Source: Methylophilus glucosoxydans
GTDB lineage: Bacteria; Pseudomonadota; Gammaproteobacteria; Burkholderiales; Methylophilaceae
Direction of reading: 5' to 3'
DNA length: 64,000 nt
NCBI RefSeq assembly: GCF_042676145.1
Contig: NZ_JBHTJW010000002.1
Location: forward strand, 868,001 to 932,000
Notes under the pieces: generated by a model
What the model saw: only the letters and a program-made list of their open reading frames with translations
What the model was told of the DNA's origin: nothing
Databases searched by the model: none
Program-made: the position numbers and the translations under genes
Shown here: piece after piece, positions 21,927 to 32,057 of the stretch
How positions within the stretch are numbered: the first letter of the stretch is position 1
Layout: every line of letters starts with the position of its first letter

Positions 21927-23633
21927 CTACAGGGCGGATTTCAGTTTTTGCGCGACTGCGACCAGAATCTCGTTGCCGGGGTTGGCCGACAAGGCCTGAT
22001 CCAGAATGCGTTGTGCTTCTTCACGCTGGCCTTGTTTCCAAAGGACTTCGGCCAGGTGGGCCGCAATTTCAGGATCTTGCTGAATCGCATAGGCGCGGCG
22101 TAGCTCTTCGGTGGCACGCGACAAGTCGCCCAAACGGAAATAGACCCAGCCCAGACTGTCCATGATGTAATGATCCTCCGGGGAGAGCTTGGTGGCGGTT
22201 TCAATCAGGCTCTTCGCTTCAATCAGCTTGATATTGCGGTCTGCATAGGAATAGCCTAGCGCATTGTAGGCCGCGGCAAAGTCTGGCTTCATTTTAATGA
22301 CCCGGGTCAGCGTGTCTTCCATGATGTCATATTTACCCTTGCGCTCGGCGCTTAGGGCGTAGTCGTACTGCAACTCGGGGCTTTCCGGGAAGGTTTTGGC
22401 GGCTTTTTCAAGCAGGGTGTAGGCTTCATCGCCGCGTTTGGCCTGGCTCAGCATGAGTGCCTGGTTTTGAATCACCAGCGCCTGTTGTTCAGGCGTCAGG
22501 CCATCCACATTGTCCAGCATGGTAATCGCAGCATCGACGCCGTCTCGGCGGGCAATAATGCCGGCGGCGGCCATCCGAGCGGCCAGGTATTGTTCGCCAT
22601 CGGTGATTTTGTCAAACCATTGCAAAGCGCGTGCATCGTCTTTTTGCTCGATGGCTGAGCGGCCCAGGTTGAAGTAGACCTTGTTCGGCTCCTTGAAGCC
22701 GACTTCGAGCGCGTGTTCCAGATAACGATCGGCGAAAGTGTATTCTTTGGCGTCCAGTGCCAGCAGGCCCACAATCACGTTCATGTCAGGATTGTTCTGG
22801 TGGCGTTCGAGCAGCTTGGTGAACTCTACCTTGGCTTCGGTGGTATTTTTTTGCAAGAGCAAGGCGCGCGCTAACGATAAGCGAATCTGATCGGACTCAG
22901 GATAGGTCTTTAAAAAGTCGCGGTAAAATGCCATGCCTTTCTGGACATCTTTTTCCATCAGCATTTGCCCGTAAATCTGCGCGGGCGGTTCCCAGCCTGG
23001 GCGCAGCTTGGACGCTTGTTTGAGCTCCGCTTTCATGAGGCTCTCGTCGTGCGCAAAGTAAGCGGCTTGCGAAATGGCAAAGTGGGCTTCAGCCAGCTTG
23101 GGATAAGGCTTGGCCAGCTGTTGTATGGTTTTGAGCACGCTGGTTTTGTCGGTGATGCGCACCATCAGGCTATTGAGTTCCATAAAGGCATTGGCACGAA
23201 TGTTTTCATTGGCCAGCACTTTCTGGATCTGTGGAATCGCTTTTTCGAGGTTGCCATTGGCAATCAGCAACTGGCTGGCGGTTTGGGCTGCCGGAATAGA
23301 ATCCGGGGCCAGCTCAGACCATAATTCGGCAGAGGGCAATGCCAACTGCGGTGTGCGGGCAATGGTTGCCGCCTGTGTGGCGCGCTCGGCGAGCAAAGGG
23401 TCACGCGTTTGCTTGGCCAAATCCAGAAATAGCTGCCCGGCCAGTACAAATTCGCCACGCTGCGCGGCCACTTCACCGAGCAGGTATTTGTAGACAAACT
23501 CTGCGGTGGGGGTAGTAATGGTGGGGGTGCCGCTGGCAGACCAGGCCGGGCTGCTCATCAACGCCAGCCATAATGCCAGTTTCGGACGGCGTAATGACGG
23601 GGTTTTCAAGTTGAGGCGGCGGGTAAGAGGCAT
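21927..23633 (-). CDS. Exported tetratricopeptide-repeat protein
   Basis: About 568 residues of mostly TPR helices after an N-terminal signal segment (LALWLALMSSPAWSAS). Repeats are evident, for example AAYNALGYSYADRNIKLIEA, DHYIMDSLGWVYFRLGDLSRA and PEIAAHLAEVLWKQGQREEA. This family sits directly upstream of lolB in many betaproteobacteria and is probably periplasmic, perhaps scaffolding envelope assembly. I choose ATG 23633, since AGGA lies 7 bases upstream; the frame extends to 23678. Confidence 0.85.
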   Translation of the reverse strand: MPLTRRLNLKTPSLRRPKLALWLALMSSPAWSASGTPTITTPTAEFVYKYLLGEVAAQRGEFVLAGQLFLDLAKQTRDPLLAERATQAATIARTPQLALPSAELWSELAPDSIPAAQTASQLLIANGNLEKAIPQIQKVLANENIRANAFMELNSLMVRITDKTSVLKTIQQLAKPYPKLAEAHFAISQAAYFAHDESLMKAELKQASKLRPGWEPPAQIYGQMLMEKDVQKGMAFYRDFLKTYPESDQIRLSLARALLLQKNTTEAKVEFTKLLERHQNNPDMNVIVGLLALDAKEYTFADRYLEHALEVGFKEPNKVYFNLGRSAIEQKDDARALQWFDKITDGEQYLAARMAAAGIIARRDGVDAAITMLDNVDGLTPEQQALVIQNQALMLSQAKRGDEAYTLLEKAAKTFPESPELQYDYALSAERKGKYDIMEDTLTRVIKMKPDFAAAYNALGYSYADRNIKLIEAKSLIETATKLSPEDHYIMDSLGWVYFRLGDLSRATEELRRAYAIQQDPEIAAHLAEVLWKQGQREEAQRILDQALSANPGNEILVAVAQKLKSAL

Positions 23634-23917
23634 ACTGGATTCCTGTTTAAAAAGAGGTTGCATGAATGATGTCGTCACTGGGGCAGAAGGGGCGCTTAAT
23701 CCGTCTGGAATTTTAGTTTAGTCCGTGACAGTTGCTGCAAGTTCATCCATAATGTGCGATTTGTAACTAAATTGTAATTGGCGTTTAAACACAGGTGAAA
23801 GCGTCGTCTACAGCACTATAACTTTTTGGTGAAATATTTGTCTAGGGATTTGCGGTCTGGCGTTGTAAAGTCAGGCTTGAAAGCATCTTTCCCAGTCGCG
23901 AGGTATGTGAAGAAATC

Positions 23918-24859
23918 ATGGCAAATTTGACAGTTGAAGCAATTGAATTGACCCGTTTGTATGGCGGACGTGCCGCCGTCAGTGATGTGACGTTCAGCCT
24001 GCAGCAAGGCCAGGTGCTGGGCTTTTTGGGGCCAAATGGCGCTGGCAAGTCCACCACGATGAAAATGTTGACGGGCAACCTCGCGCCGAGTGCAGGCAGC
24101 GTCAAAATCTGCGGCATCGACATGATAGAGCAGCCCAAAGAGGCAAAAGCCTTGATCGGATACTTGCCGGAAATGCGCCCTTTATATAAAGAGTTTACGG
24201 TAGACGAGTACCTGACCATTGCGGCCAGACTGCACAACGTCTCTGGCAAACACATTAAAAAAGCGGTGGAACATGCCAAAGAGCGTTGTGGCCTGACCCA
24301 CATGAGCAAACGCTTGATCGAAAACCTGTCCAACGGCTATCAGCAACGCGTAGGCATTGCCCAGGCCATTATTCATAACCCCATGGTAGTGATTCTGGAC
24401 GAGCCGACCGTGGGCCTGGATCCGATCCAGATTCGTGATATCCGCGCCTTGATCAAGGAAATCGGCCAGGCACACAGCGTCATCGTCTCTACCCATATTT
24501 TGCCCGAAGTGGAAATGGTCTGTGACCACGTGCAAATTATTGACAAGGGCAAGCTGGTGTTTAATGGCGGCATTGATGTGCTCAAGCAGCAGCGTATTGG
24601 TAACAAATTACTGGTTGGCCTGCGTAACCCGCCGCCAGTAGCACAATTGGCTGCAATTGCAGGCGTGGCTGAAGTTGAGCCTGCCGAGGGCATGTGGCGG
24701 ATCCGTTTTCATGAAGGCAGCCAGCCGCACGAAGCGATTGTGCAGGCGGCTGTGCAGCAAGGCTGGGGCCTGTTCCACATTGCGCCCGATCAAACCAGCC
24801 TTGAGGATGTGTTTGTACAATTGACTTATCACGAGGCAGACGTTGCAAAAGCAGCTTAA
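23918..24859 (+). CDS. ABC transporter ATP-binding protein (GldA-like)
   Basis: 313 residues. Walker A GPNGAGKSTT, signature LSNGYQQRVGIAQA, Walker B VVILDEPTVGLDP and the H-loop STHILPE are all intact. A C-terminal extension is typical of ABC-2 exporters. First gene of a four-gene operon with a permease, a GldG-like protein and a DUF4340 protein. This set is related to the GldAFG complex of gliding Bacteroidetes but is common in non-gliding proteobacteria, where its substrate is unknown. Confidence 0.9.
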   Translation: MANLTVEAIELTRLYGGRAAVSDVTFSLQQGQVLGFLGPNGAGKSTTMKMLTGNLAPSAGSVKICGIDMIEQPKEAKALIGYLPEMRPLYKEFTVDEYLTIAARLHNVSGKHIKKAVEHAKERCGLTHMSKRLIENLSNGYQQRVGIAQAIIHNPMVVILDEPTVGLDPIQIRDIRALIKEIGQAHSVIVSTHILPEVEMVCDHVQIIDKGKLVFNGGIDVLKQQRIGNKLLVGLRNPPPVAQLAAIAGVAEVEPAEGMWRIRFHEGSQPHEAIVQAAVQQGWGLFHIAPDQTSLEDVFVQLTYHEADVAKAA

Positions 24860-24881
24860 GTCGATTTAGAGAGCATAAACT

Positions 24882-25625
24882 ATGTTGAATATTGCAAGAA
24901 AAGAACTCAAGAGTATGTTCGCCTCGCCCATGGGGTGGATTATTCTGGCCCTGCTAACGTTTTCGTTTGGCACTTACTACCTCAATGGCGTGAATAATTA
25001 CTTTGAAGTCATGTCCGGCTCCATCCGACCGGCCGAGCGGATTGGGGTCACGCAGTTTGTCGGGCAAACTGTCTACGGCCTGGCCTCCTTCATTATGTTA
25101 TTTGCCGTGCCTTTGCTTTCCATGCGCCTGATTTCAGAGGAGCGCCGCAGCCAGACACTGCCATTTTTGTTCAGTGCGCCGTTGTCCATCAGCGAAATTG
25201 TGATGGGCAAGTTTTTAGGCCTGGTGGTGTTCCTGAGCATTCTGGTGGTTTACATCGGCGTGATGCTGACAACCTTGAATATCTGGTCAGATATTGATTT
25301 TGGCTATATTTTTGCCAATTCGCTGGGGCTGTTGCTGCTGGTCTCCAGCTTTGCCGCGCTGGGCCTGTATTTCTCCAGCTTGACGGCACAGCCGATCATT
25401 GCCGGCATTTTGAGTTTTATTGCCTTGTTTGTGCTCATGATTCTGGACCGCTTTTTTGCCGGCGACCCGACCAGCACCATGCTCAAGTTTTCGTTGATGC
25501 GTCACTTTCAGTCATTTGCCGGTGGCTTGATTGATACGGCTGACCTGGCCTATTTTGGCTTGTTTATTCTTACCTTTATTACCCTGACGATTCGTCGTCT
25601 GGATGCAGATCGTTTACGCGGCTAA
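24882..25625 (+). CDS. ABC-2 type permease (GldF-like)
   Basis: 247 residues with about six transmembrane segments. The N-terminal NIARKELKSMFASPMGWII and the motif LISEERRSQTLPFLFSAPLS are characteristic of the GldF/NosY-type permeases. It starts 22 bases after the ATPase gene and precedes the GldG-like gene by 30 bases. Confidence 0.88.
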   Translation: MLNIARKELKSMFASPMGWIILALLTFSFGTYYLNGVNNYFEVMSGSIRPAERIGVTQFVGQTVYGLASFIMLFAVPLLSMRLISEERRSQTLPFLFSAPLSISEIVMGKFLGLVVFLSILVVYIGVMLTTLNIWSDIDFGYIFANSLGLLLLVSSFAALGLYFSSLTAQPIIAGILSFIALFVLMILDRFFAGDPTSTMLKFSLMRHFQSFAGGLIDTADLAYFGLFILTFITLTIRRLDADRLRG

Positions 25626-25655
25626 GCCCGCGTTGTTGTCGAGTTTGAAAGCACT

Positions 25656-27050
25656 ATGAAAATTAACAGTAAGTTTAGATGGCAGCTGCTGGCACAAAAC
25701 TGGATGTTTGTGCTGGTGTTTCTGGCGCTGGTGGTGATGTTGGGCTACTTGTCCAGCCAATACCGCTGGGCCAAGGATATTACCCAGGCCAACCGCAACA
25801 TCCTGACCCAGGGCAGTGTCAATGTGCTCAAGCAGATGGATGGCGACATCAATATCACCGTGTTTGCCACCAATGATGACGCCAACAACGGCGACACTTT
25901 CCGTAAAGGCATGCTGGATTTTGTTGCACGCTACCAGCGCGAAAAGAAAAATGTATTCATTAAGTTTATCAACCCGTCTGAAGAGCCCAAGATGGCGCAG
26001 GAGGCCGGGGTAAAAGTTGACGGTGAAACCATCGTCGAATACAACAAGCGCAGTGAACATATCACGCCACCGTTTGCCGAGCAGGAAATGACCAATTTGC
26101 TGGTGCGCCTGTCGCGTACCAACAACCAGCCGGTCATGTATCTGGATGGTCATGGTGAGCGCCTGTTGCAAGGCGTCAAGAATCATGATCTGGGCGAGTT
26201 TGGCAAGCAACTGGAAAGCAAGGGCTTCAAGTTTGCCAACCCGGATCTGACTATTGCCCAGGACGTGCCCGCAAATGGCGCCATGCTGGTGATTGCGGCA
26301 CCGCAAGTGGATATTTCTGCGGTAGAGGCCAAAAAAATCAAGGCGTATATTGAGGCAGGCGGTAACGTGTTGTGGCTGCTGGATGACGATAATCTGCATG
26401 GCTTGCAAGAAGTGGCTGACTATCTGGGCATCAAAGTGTCTGCGGGTATTGTGGTTGACCGCGCTGCCGAGCAGTATGGTGCCGATCCGAAAATGGCGTT
26501 TGCCAGTCTGTATGGCGATCATCCGATCACCCGCAACTTTATGCTGCGCACCGTGTTCCCGGAAGCGCATGAAGTCGATGGCCAGGCCTCGGATGATCTG
26601 GGCTGGAAAGTCGGGCGCCTGATTGATGTGGCACCGAATGGCTGGCTGGAGTCAGACAAGATTCCTGCCGGAGCACAGAACCTCAAGGTGCGCTTTGATC
26701 AAGGCAAGGATAAAGCCGGTCCGATCAATGTGGGCGTGGCGTTAGAGCGCCAATATGGCAAAAAAGGCCAGCGCGTCGTGGTGATAGGCAATGCCAACTT
26801 CCTGGCCAATACCTTTATCACCAACGGCGGCAATCTCGATTTGGGCATCAATATTATCAACTGGCTGGCAGGCGATGACCGTTTGATCACCATTCAGCCG
26901 ATGCCGCTCAAGGATATCAACGTCACGATTCCCGCCACTGATCAGGGACGGCTGGTGGCCTGGAGCGTCTTTCATGCCTTCCAGTATTTCATTCCGGTCG
27001 GGTTGTTTGTGGCAGGTTTGTTCTTGTGGTGGAGACGCCGCAAGGCTTAA
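25656..27050 (+). CDS. GldG-like ABC transporter auxiliary protein
   Basis: 464 residues: an N-terminal TM, a large periplasmic ABC-type-uncharacterised domain (NRNILTQGSVNVLKQMDGDI, MYLDGHGERLLQGVKNHDLG) and a C-terminal TM ending in WWRRRKA. This domain class accompanies GldA/GldF-like subunits. Probably the extracytoplasmic part of the transporter; the substrate is not deducible. Confidence 0.85.
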   Translation: MKINSKFRWQLLAQNWMFVLVFLALVVMLGYLSSQYRWAKDITQANRNILTQGSVNVLKQMDGDINITVFATNDDANNGDTFRKGMLDFVARYQREKKNVFIKFINPSEEPKMAQEAGVKVDGETIVEYNKRSEHITPPFAEQEMTNLLVRLSRTNNQPVMYLDGHGERLLQGVKNHDLGEFGKQLESKGFKFANPDLTIAQDVPANGAMLVIAAPQVDISAVEAKKIKAYIEAGGNVLWLLDDDNLHGLQEVADYLGIKVSAGIVVDRAAEQYGADPKMAFASLYGDHPITRNFMLRTVFPEAHEVDGQASDDLGWKVGRLIDVAPNGWLESDKIPAGAQNLKVRFDQGKDKAGPINVGVALERQYGKKGQRVVVIGNANFLANTFITNGGNLDLGINIINWLAGDDRLITIQPMPLKDINVTIPATDQGRLVAWSVFHAFQYFIPVGLFVAGLFLWWRRRKA

Positions 27051-27083
27051 TGCCTGGTGAGCTGAGGGTGGAGTAGGTCAGTC

Positions 27084-27980
27084 ATGAAAAAAAGATGGTT
27101 ATTGAATCTGTTGTTACTGGCGGTGGTAGTGGGCATTGCGGTGTTTTTGCATTTGCAACCGCAAGCGCAGGCGCCCGCGGCCAAGTTTGAAGTCTCCACG
27201 CTCAAGATGGCAGACTTTGATGCCGTCAAAGCTGAGTTTCCGGCCAAAGCGCCCACGGTCTTTGAAAAGCAGAATGGCTACTGGATGATGCGTAAACCCT
27301 ATGCGGCGCGTGCCGACCAGGCCTCGGTGCAGCGCATCATTTCGATTATCGCCGCTACCACGGCCACCAGATTGCCACTACAGGATGCGTCTAAATATGG
27401 TCTGGATCAGCCCGTGTTGAAGCTGACGCTGTCCGGCGCCAAAGGCGACCAAGTTTTTAGTTTTGGCACCTATAATCCGGTAACCGAGGAACAGTATGTG
27501 GGCTATGCCGGACAGGTATATTTGCTGGCTGGCCAGTACAGCGAGGCCGCGTCTACCCAACCGATTGAGATGGTCGATAAAATGCCTTTGGCACCCGCTG
27601 AGCGCAAACAGTTGGCTGGCTTTGACCTGGCGCATCTGGAGCAGTGGGAAGCAAATGCCTTGAAAGTGCAGTTGGCGACTGACGGCAAATGGGCGGTGAA
27701 TGACCCCAAGGCTAAACCTACGCAAAATGAGTTGAATGAGTGGATGGATTTTAGCTGGGTGCAGGCGCAGGCGGTCTCGGTAGAGTTTTACACCCCAGAC
27801 CGCAAGCAAACTTATCCTTCTTTTGAGGTGTTGCTGCGGGATGGCAAGAAAATCCACTTTGAAAAATTGCAGGAATCGCCGGAGTACCAACTGGCACGTC
27901 CAGATGAAGGCATTATTTATCACTTTAGTAACGACACGGGCTTTACCATGGTGAACCCGCCCATCAATCTCCAGAAGTAG
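27084..27980 (+). CDS. DUF4340 protein, fourth member of the Gld-like ABC operon
   Basis: 298 residues with a signal anchor (WLLNLLLLAVVVGIAVFLHL) and a mostly beta periplasmic part containing the repeated DUF4340-type segment (KYGLDQPVLKLTLSGAKGDQ, FSFGTYNPVTEEQYVGYAG). DUF4340 proteins commonly follow GldG homologues. Function unknown. The mutM start follows its stop by one base, so the two are co-transcribed. Confidence 0.82.
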   Translation: MKKRWLLNLLLLAVVVGIAVFLHLQPQAQAPAAKFEVSTLKMADFDAVKAEFPAKAPTVFEKQNGYWMMRKPYAARADQASVQRIISIIAATTATRLPLQDASKYGLDQPVLKLTLSGAKGDQVFSFGTYNPVTEEQYVGYAGQVYLLAGQYSEAASTQPIEMVDKMPLAPAERKQLAGFDLAHLEQWEANALKVQLATDGKWAVNDPKAKPTQNELNEWMDFSWVQAQAVSVEFYTPDRKQTYPSFEVLLRDGKKIHFEKLQESPEYQLARPDEGIIYHFSNDTGFTMVNPPINLQK

Positions 27981-27981
27981 C

Positions 27982-28836
27982 ATGCCTGAATTACCCGAGG
28001 TTGAGGTCACGCGCCGCGGCTTGTTGCCGGTAGAGGGCGCGTTGATTGAACAGGTCACCATACGGCATCATGGCTTGCGCTGGCCGATTCCTGCCGACTT
28101 GCCGCAGCACCTGCAAGGGCAGCGCTTGCTCAAGCTGACCCGCCGGGCAAAATATATTCTGGCCGAGATCGGCACCGATGCGACCGCGGGCGTGTTGTTA
28201 TTACACTTGGGCATGTCTGGCCGCCTGTGCTTGCTTGAGCGCGATTTCCCCGCAGAAAAACATGATCACTTTGATATCCGTTTTACCGATGGCCGGGTGA
28301 TCCGTTTGCGTGATCCGCGCCGATTTGGTGCCGTGTTGTGGCTGGGGCAGGATCCACTGCAACATGCGCTGCTGAATCGTCTCGGACCGGAGCCGCTTGA
28401 GGCTGGATTTAACGCCCAATATCTCTACCAGCAATTACACACGCGCAATGCGCCGATCAAGACCACTATCATGGATGGACATCTGGTGGTGGGGGTCGGC
28501 AATATTTATGCGAGTGAATCACTCTTCCGAGCCCGGATTCATCCCGAAACGCCTGCCAAGGCGTTGACCGAGGCGCAGTGTGCCTTGCTGGTACAAGAAA
28601 TCAAGGCGACGTTGCAGTCGGCACTCGCGGCGGGGGGCAGTAGTTTGCGCGATTTTTTTGGCGCAGACGGCAATCCAGGCTATTTCCAGCAGACCTATAC
28701 GGTCTATGGACGCACCGGAGAGCCCTGCCGTATATGCGCCCGCCCGATTCAGAATATCCGCCTTGGGCAACGTTCAACGTTCTATTGTGCGCATTGTCAG
28801 CCCAGACCAGCGGAGCTGGGCTTGATAAAGCCTTGA
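27982..28836 (+). CDS. mutM: Formamidopyrimidine-DNA glycosylase
   Basis: A base-excision repair enzyme for 8-oxoG and FaPy. It has the catalytic N-terminus (M)PELPEVEVTRRGL with Pro2/Glu3, the conserved LLLHLGMSGRL with the catalytic Lys region nearby, and the H2TH region (VVGVGNIYASESLFRARIHP). The C-terminal zinc finger is C-x2-C...C-x2-C (CRICARPIQNIRLG..FYCAHCQ). 284 residues, slightly longer than E. coli (269). Confidence 0.97.
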   Translation: MPELPEVEVTRRGLLPVEGALIEQVTIRHHGLRWPIPADLPQHLQGQRLLKLTRRAKYILAEIGTDATAGVLLLHLGMSGRLCLLERDFPAEKHDHFDIRFTDGRVIRLRDPRRFGAVLWLGQDPLQHALLNRLGPEPLEAGFNAQYLYQQLHTRNAPIKTTIMDGHLVVGVGNIYASESLFRARIHPETPAKALTEAQCALLVQEIKATLQSALAAGGSSLRDFFGADGNPGYFQQTYTVYGRTGEPCRICARPIQNIRLGQRSTFYCAHCQPRPAELGLIKP

Positions 28837-28846
28837 TCAAGCAGCC

Positions 28847-30298
28847 TTAGGCTTCATCCGTATCTGGCCGGATGCAGTTGCGCCCGGCGCGTTTGGCGGC
28901 ATACAAATGATGGTCAGCCCGTTCAACCACTTGTCCCAGCGTTTCATCATTGTGCATCTCGGCCACGCCAGCACTCACCGTGATATGTACCACCTGGTTG
29001 CTAAAGTGAAATTGCAATCCGGCTACCGCGGAACGGATCAACTCGGTGATGTCGCGCGCATGCTGCATATTGCATCCCGACAGCAACAGTAAAAATTCCT
29101 CACCGCCCCAACGGCACACCACATCCTCTTCGCGCACATGCGATTTGATCAGTTGTGCCACGCGAGACAGCACACGGTCACCCGCTTCGTGGCCATAGGT
29201 GTCATTCACCTGCTTGAACAGGTCAATATCAATCAGAACCAGCGACAAGGCTTCATCGCGGCGCTTGCGGCGGGCCACGGCCTGCTTGAAGTAAAACTCA
29301 AACACCTGGCGACTGGTGACCCCGGTCAGTTTATCCTGCGTGGCCATGGTCTCCAGTTTGTCGTGGTAACCGCGTACTGCGACATGCGCGAGGAACAACA
29401 CAATGGCACTAATCACCAGTGCCACGGCCAGGTTAATCATAAACGCGGTTTCAATACGCTCCGAGCTTGGGTCGTTCACTTGCTCCACAATCAGATACCA
29501 GTCAAACTCCGGCACCAGACGGCTATTCAGATAAAGCATGCTGCCATTGTTGGCTTTGAATGAGAATGATGCGCTGGGAGAGGTCAGCACTTTCAAAAAC
29601 GCTTTGTCCAGGCCAGACTTGTTTTGCAAGTGTAACTCGGAGTGGTAATGGCTGCTTTGCAGCATTACCTCGCCCTGGCGATTGACGAAATAAATTTCGC
29701 GCCCATAGCGTTTCTGGTAGTTTTCTATCAGTTCGACCACCGTCTGCAACGACAGGCCGACACCGATCACGCCAATAAATTTGCCGGATTTATCTTCGAT
29801 ACGGTAATTGACGAAAATGCTGAGGCGTTTGTGGTCAGCGGTATCGCGGTCAATATTGATGACATAAGGATGCGGTGAATCTTTGGCCGTGAAATACCAG
29901 CTGTCGTCCGGATTACTTCTTGAAACCCGCTTGATCACGCCGGTGGGGTGGTAGTAGTTCAGCGAACTGTCAGAGACAAAGAATGCCGTGATGGTGTTAT
30001 ATTTTTTCTGGATTTGTGCCAGGTAACTGGTCATTTTGCTGGCATCCTGCTCACCATCATTGACCCAGTCAAACACAAATACGTCATTCGCCATCAGCGA
30101 AGAGATCAGCAAGGGTTGCAGCAGGTCGCGCTGGATTTCAGAGTAGATGTTGTCGCTGGTCAGCGGCAGCATTTCCTGCTCCAAGCGCTCGGTCAGCGAG
30201 TCCTTGGCCACGAAATAGCCGATCAGACTGGTCGCCACAAACCCCGCCAGCACAATCGCGCTGAGAATAACGGTATAGAAACGCTTGTTTACGACCAT
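28847..30298 (-). CDS. Membrane diguanylate cyclase with dCache-like sensor
   Basis: About 483 residues. TM1 is near the N-terminus (ILSAIVLAGFVATSLIGYFV). A periplasmic double-Cache-type sensor follows (WYFTAKDSPHPYVINIDRD, GVIGVGLSLQTVVELIENY), then TM2 (MINLAVALVISAIVLFLAHV) and a cytoplasmic GGDEF domain with GGEEF. The upstream REED matches the RxxD product-inhibition site, so feedback control is likely. There is no EAL domain. The frame extends three codons upstream to a TTG; ATG 30298 is preferred. Convergent with mutM. Confidence 0.92.
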   Translation of the reverse strand: MVVNKRFYTVILSAIVLAGFVATSLIGYFVAKDSLTERLEQEMLPLTSDNIYSEIQRDLLQPLLISSLMANDVFVFDWVNDGEQDASKMTSYLAQIQKKYNTITAFFVSDSSLNYYHPTGVIKRVSRSNPDDSWYFTAKDSPHPYVINIDRDTADHKRLSIFVNYRIEDKSGKFIGVIGVGLSLQTVVELIENYQKRYGREIYFVNRQGEVMLQSSHYHSELHLQNKSGLDKAFLKVLTSPSASFSFKANNGSMLYLNSRLVPEFDWYLIVEQVNDPSSERIETAFMINLAVALVISAIVLFLAHVAVRGYHDKLETMATQDKLTGVTSRQVFEFYFKQAVARRKRRDEALSLVLIDIDLFKQVNDTYGHEAGDRVLSRVAQLIKSHVREEDVVCRWGGEEFLLLLSGCNMQHARDITELIRSAVAGLQFHFSNQVVHITVSAGVAEMHNDETLGQVVERADHHLYAAKRAGRNCIRPDTDEA

Positions 30299-30453
30299 AA
30301 CGACCAATGACCTGAAGATGCTTGAACAGCCAAAGGCTGAGATAACTGTGGATTATCACAAAATCCCCATTCTACTGTTCGGCTGAATAGTCCGCTTTTT
30401 AATGCCGTATTCATACAATTGGCATGAATGATTCACCATGGTGTATGGCGAGG

Positions 30454-31947
30454 CTAGTGCGGATGGGATCTGGCAGCATGTTCATGTAAGTAGCCAGCGG
30501 CAGGGGCAGGCGTGCCGCCCAGTTTTTGTGGCAACAGGGAGCCGATGACCATGGCGACGGTACTGACCATGAGACCGATCAATTGTGCCGGAATCAGGCT
30601 GTCCTTGACCATCACCTCTATCAGGATCCAGCTGGTAATGCCCAGTAAAATGGCAGCCAGCGCCCCCTGGCTGGTGGCACGCTTCCAAAACGCACCAAAC
30701 AGCAGCGGCACAAAGGCCCCGGCCAGCGTTACCTTGTAAGCGCTTTCTACCATGCCAAAAATAGACAGTTCAGAGTTAAGGGCATAAAACAGCACCATGG
30801 CCGCAAAGCCGACCAGGCACAAGCGCATCACGCGCAAGAAGTGATGATCGCTCATCTGTGGCATAAAGCCCTTGACCACGTTTTCGGCAAAGCTGACTGA
30901 GGGGGCGAGCAAGGTGGCAGACGAGCAGCTCATGATGGCAGACAGCACTGCCCCAAAGAAGATGGCCTGCGCCAGCAGGGGGGTATGCGTTAACACCAGC
31001 GTCGGCAGCACGCGTTGCGAGTCAGTGGCGACCAAGGTGCCAAAAGTCGCCGGGTCTATCAGTGTTGCGGCATAGGCAATAAACATGGGCACGAAGGTAA
31101 AGCAGAAATAAATGCTGGCACCCAGTAGCGAGCCCCACAAGGCGATTTTCCCGGTTTTTGCCGAGGTGATGCGTTGAAACACATCTTGTTGCGGGATAGA
31201 GCCCAGCATCATGGTCAGCCAGCCCCCCATAAAGGTCAGCCATACGCTCCAGTCTGTACTTTGCGGGAAAAAATGCAGCTTGCCTGCGTCGCGCGCATGG
31301 GCAATGACTGGCGCGATGCCGCCGGTCTGGCCGGAAACCAGATAAGCGATAAACAGCAGGCCGCCAATGACCACGATCATCTGCACAAAATCGAGGATAG
31401 CCACAGACAACATCCCGCCGAGTGTGGTGTAGGTGAGGACAATGGCCGTCCCCAGCATCATGCCTGCCTGCTCTGAAATGGCGCCATGACTGATCAGGTT
31501 AAAGATCAGGCCCAGGGCTTTGATCTGTGCCGCTACCCAGCCCATGTAGGAGACGACGATGGCCAGGGTGGTCAGCACCTCTACGCTACGGTTGTAGCGC
31601 ATGCGGTAAAAGTCGCCCAAGGTCAGAATGTTGAGTTTATACAGGCGGCTGGAGAAAAAAATCCCGGCCAGAATCAGGCACATGCTGGAGCCAAACGGGT
31701 CTGCGGCCACCCCGGTCAAGCCCTCACGCACAAAGGTGGCGGACACGCCAAAGACCGCTTCTGCGCCAAACCAGGTGGCAAATACGGTGGCGGTCACCAC
31801 CGGCAAGGGTAAGTGGCGGCCAGCGACTGCATAATCCTTGGTGCTATGTACATTCCTGGCAGCGAACAGGCCTATCCCGATAGAGACAAGTAAGTACGCC
31901 ACCACAAACCAGATCAGCACAGTCCGTTTCCCTTGAGTCAGTTGCAA
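30454..31947 (-). CDS. Sodium:solute symporter (SSS family)
   Basis: 497 residues with about 13 hydrophobic segments and the SSS pattern: KDYAVAGRHLPLPVVTATVF, GVSATFVREG, VLTYTTLGGMLSVAILDFVQ and ILAPSVSFAENV-like helix 9. The substrate (proline, pantothenate, acetate or other) cannot be inferred and no metabolic neighbour helps. It is transcribed toward the diguanylate cyclase but separated from it by about 155 bases. Confidence 0.9.
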   Translation of the reverse strand: MQLTQGKRTVLIWFVVAYLLVSIGIGLFAARNVHSTKDYAVAGRHLPLPVVTATVFATWFGAEAVFGVSATFVREGLTGVAADPFGSSMCLILAGIFFSSRLYKLNILTLGDFYRMRYNRSVEVLTTLAIVVSYMGWVAAQIKALGLIFNLISHGAISEQAGMMLGTAIVLTYTTLGGMLSVAILDFVQMIVVIGGLLFIAYLVSGQTGGIAPVIAHARDAGKLHFFPQSTDWSVWLTFMGGWLTMMLGSIPQQDVFQRITSAKTGKIALWGSLLGASIYFCFTFVPMFIAYAATLIDPATFGTLVATDSQRVLPTLVLTHTPLLAQAIFFGAVLSAIMSCSSATLLAPSVSFAENVVKGFMPQMSDHHFLRVMRLCLVGFAAMVLFYALNSELSIFGMVESAYKVTLAGAFVPLLFGAFWKRATSQGALAAILLGITSWILIEVMVKDSLIPAQLIGLMVSTVAMVIGSLLPQKLGGTPAPAAGYLHEHAARSHPH

Positions 31948-32004
31948 AACGCCGATTTTAAAACAAAACCTGGCCTACACAGGGGTTCTCAATCTGGCTG
32001 TAGT

Positions 32005-32033
32005 AAAAAAGGCCCGAAAATCAGGCCTTTTTT
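32005..32033. terminator. Bidirectional terminator
   Basis: AAAAAAGGCC/GGCCTTTTTT stem at 32005-32033, downstream of the DUF2147 gene on the minus strand. Confidence 0.85.
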
Positions 32034-32057
32034 ACAAATCTGCACGTTTGATAGCCA

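Noticed and set aside
25614..26570. 318-codon minus-strand frame
   Set aside because: Shadow of the GldG-like gene; the operon on the plus strand is coherent and motif-supported.
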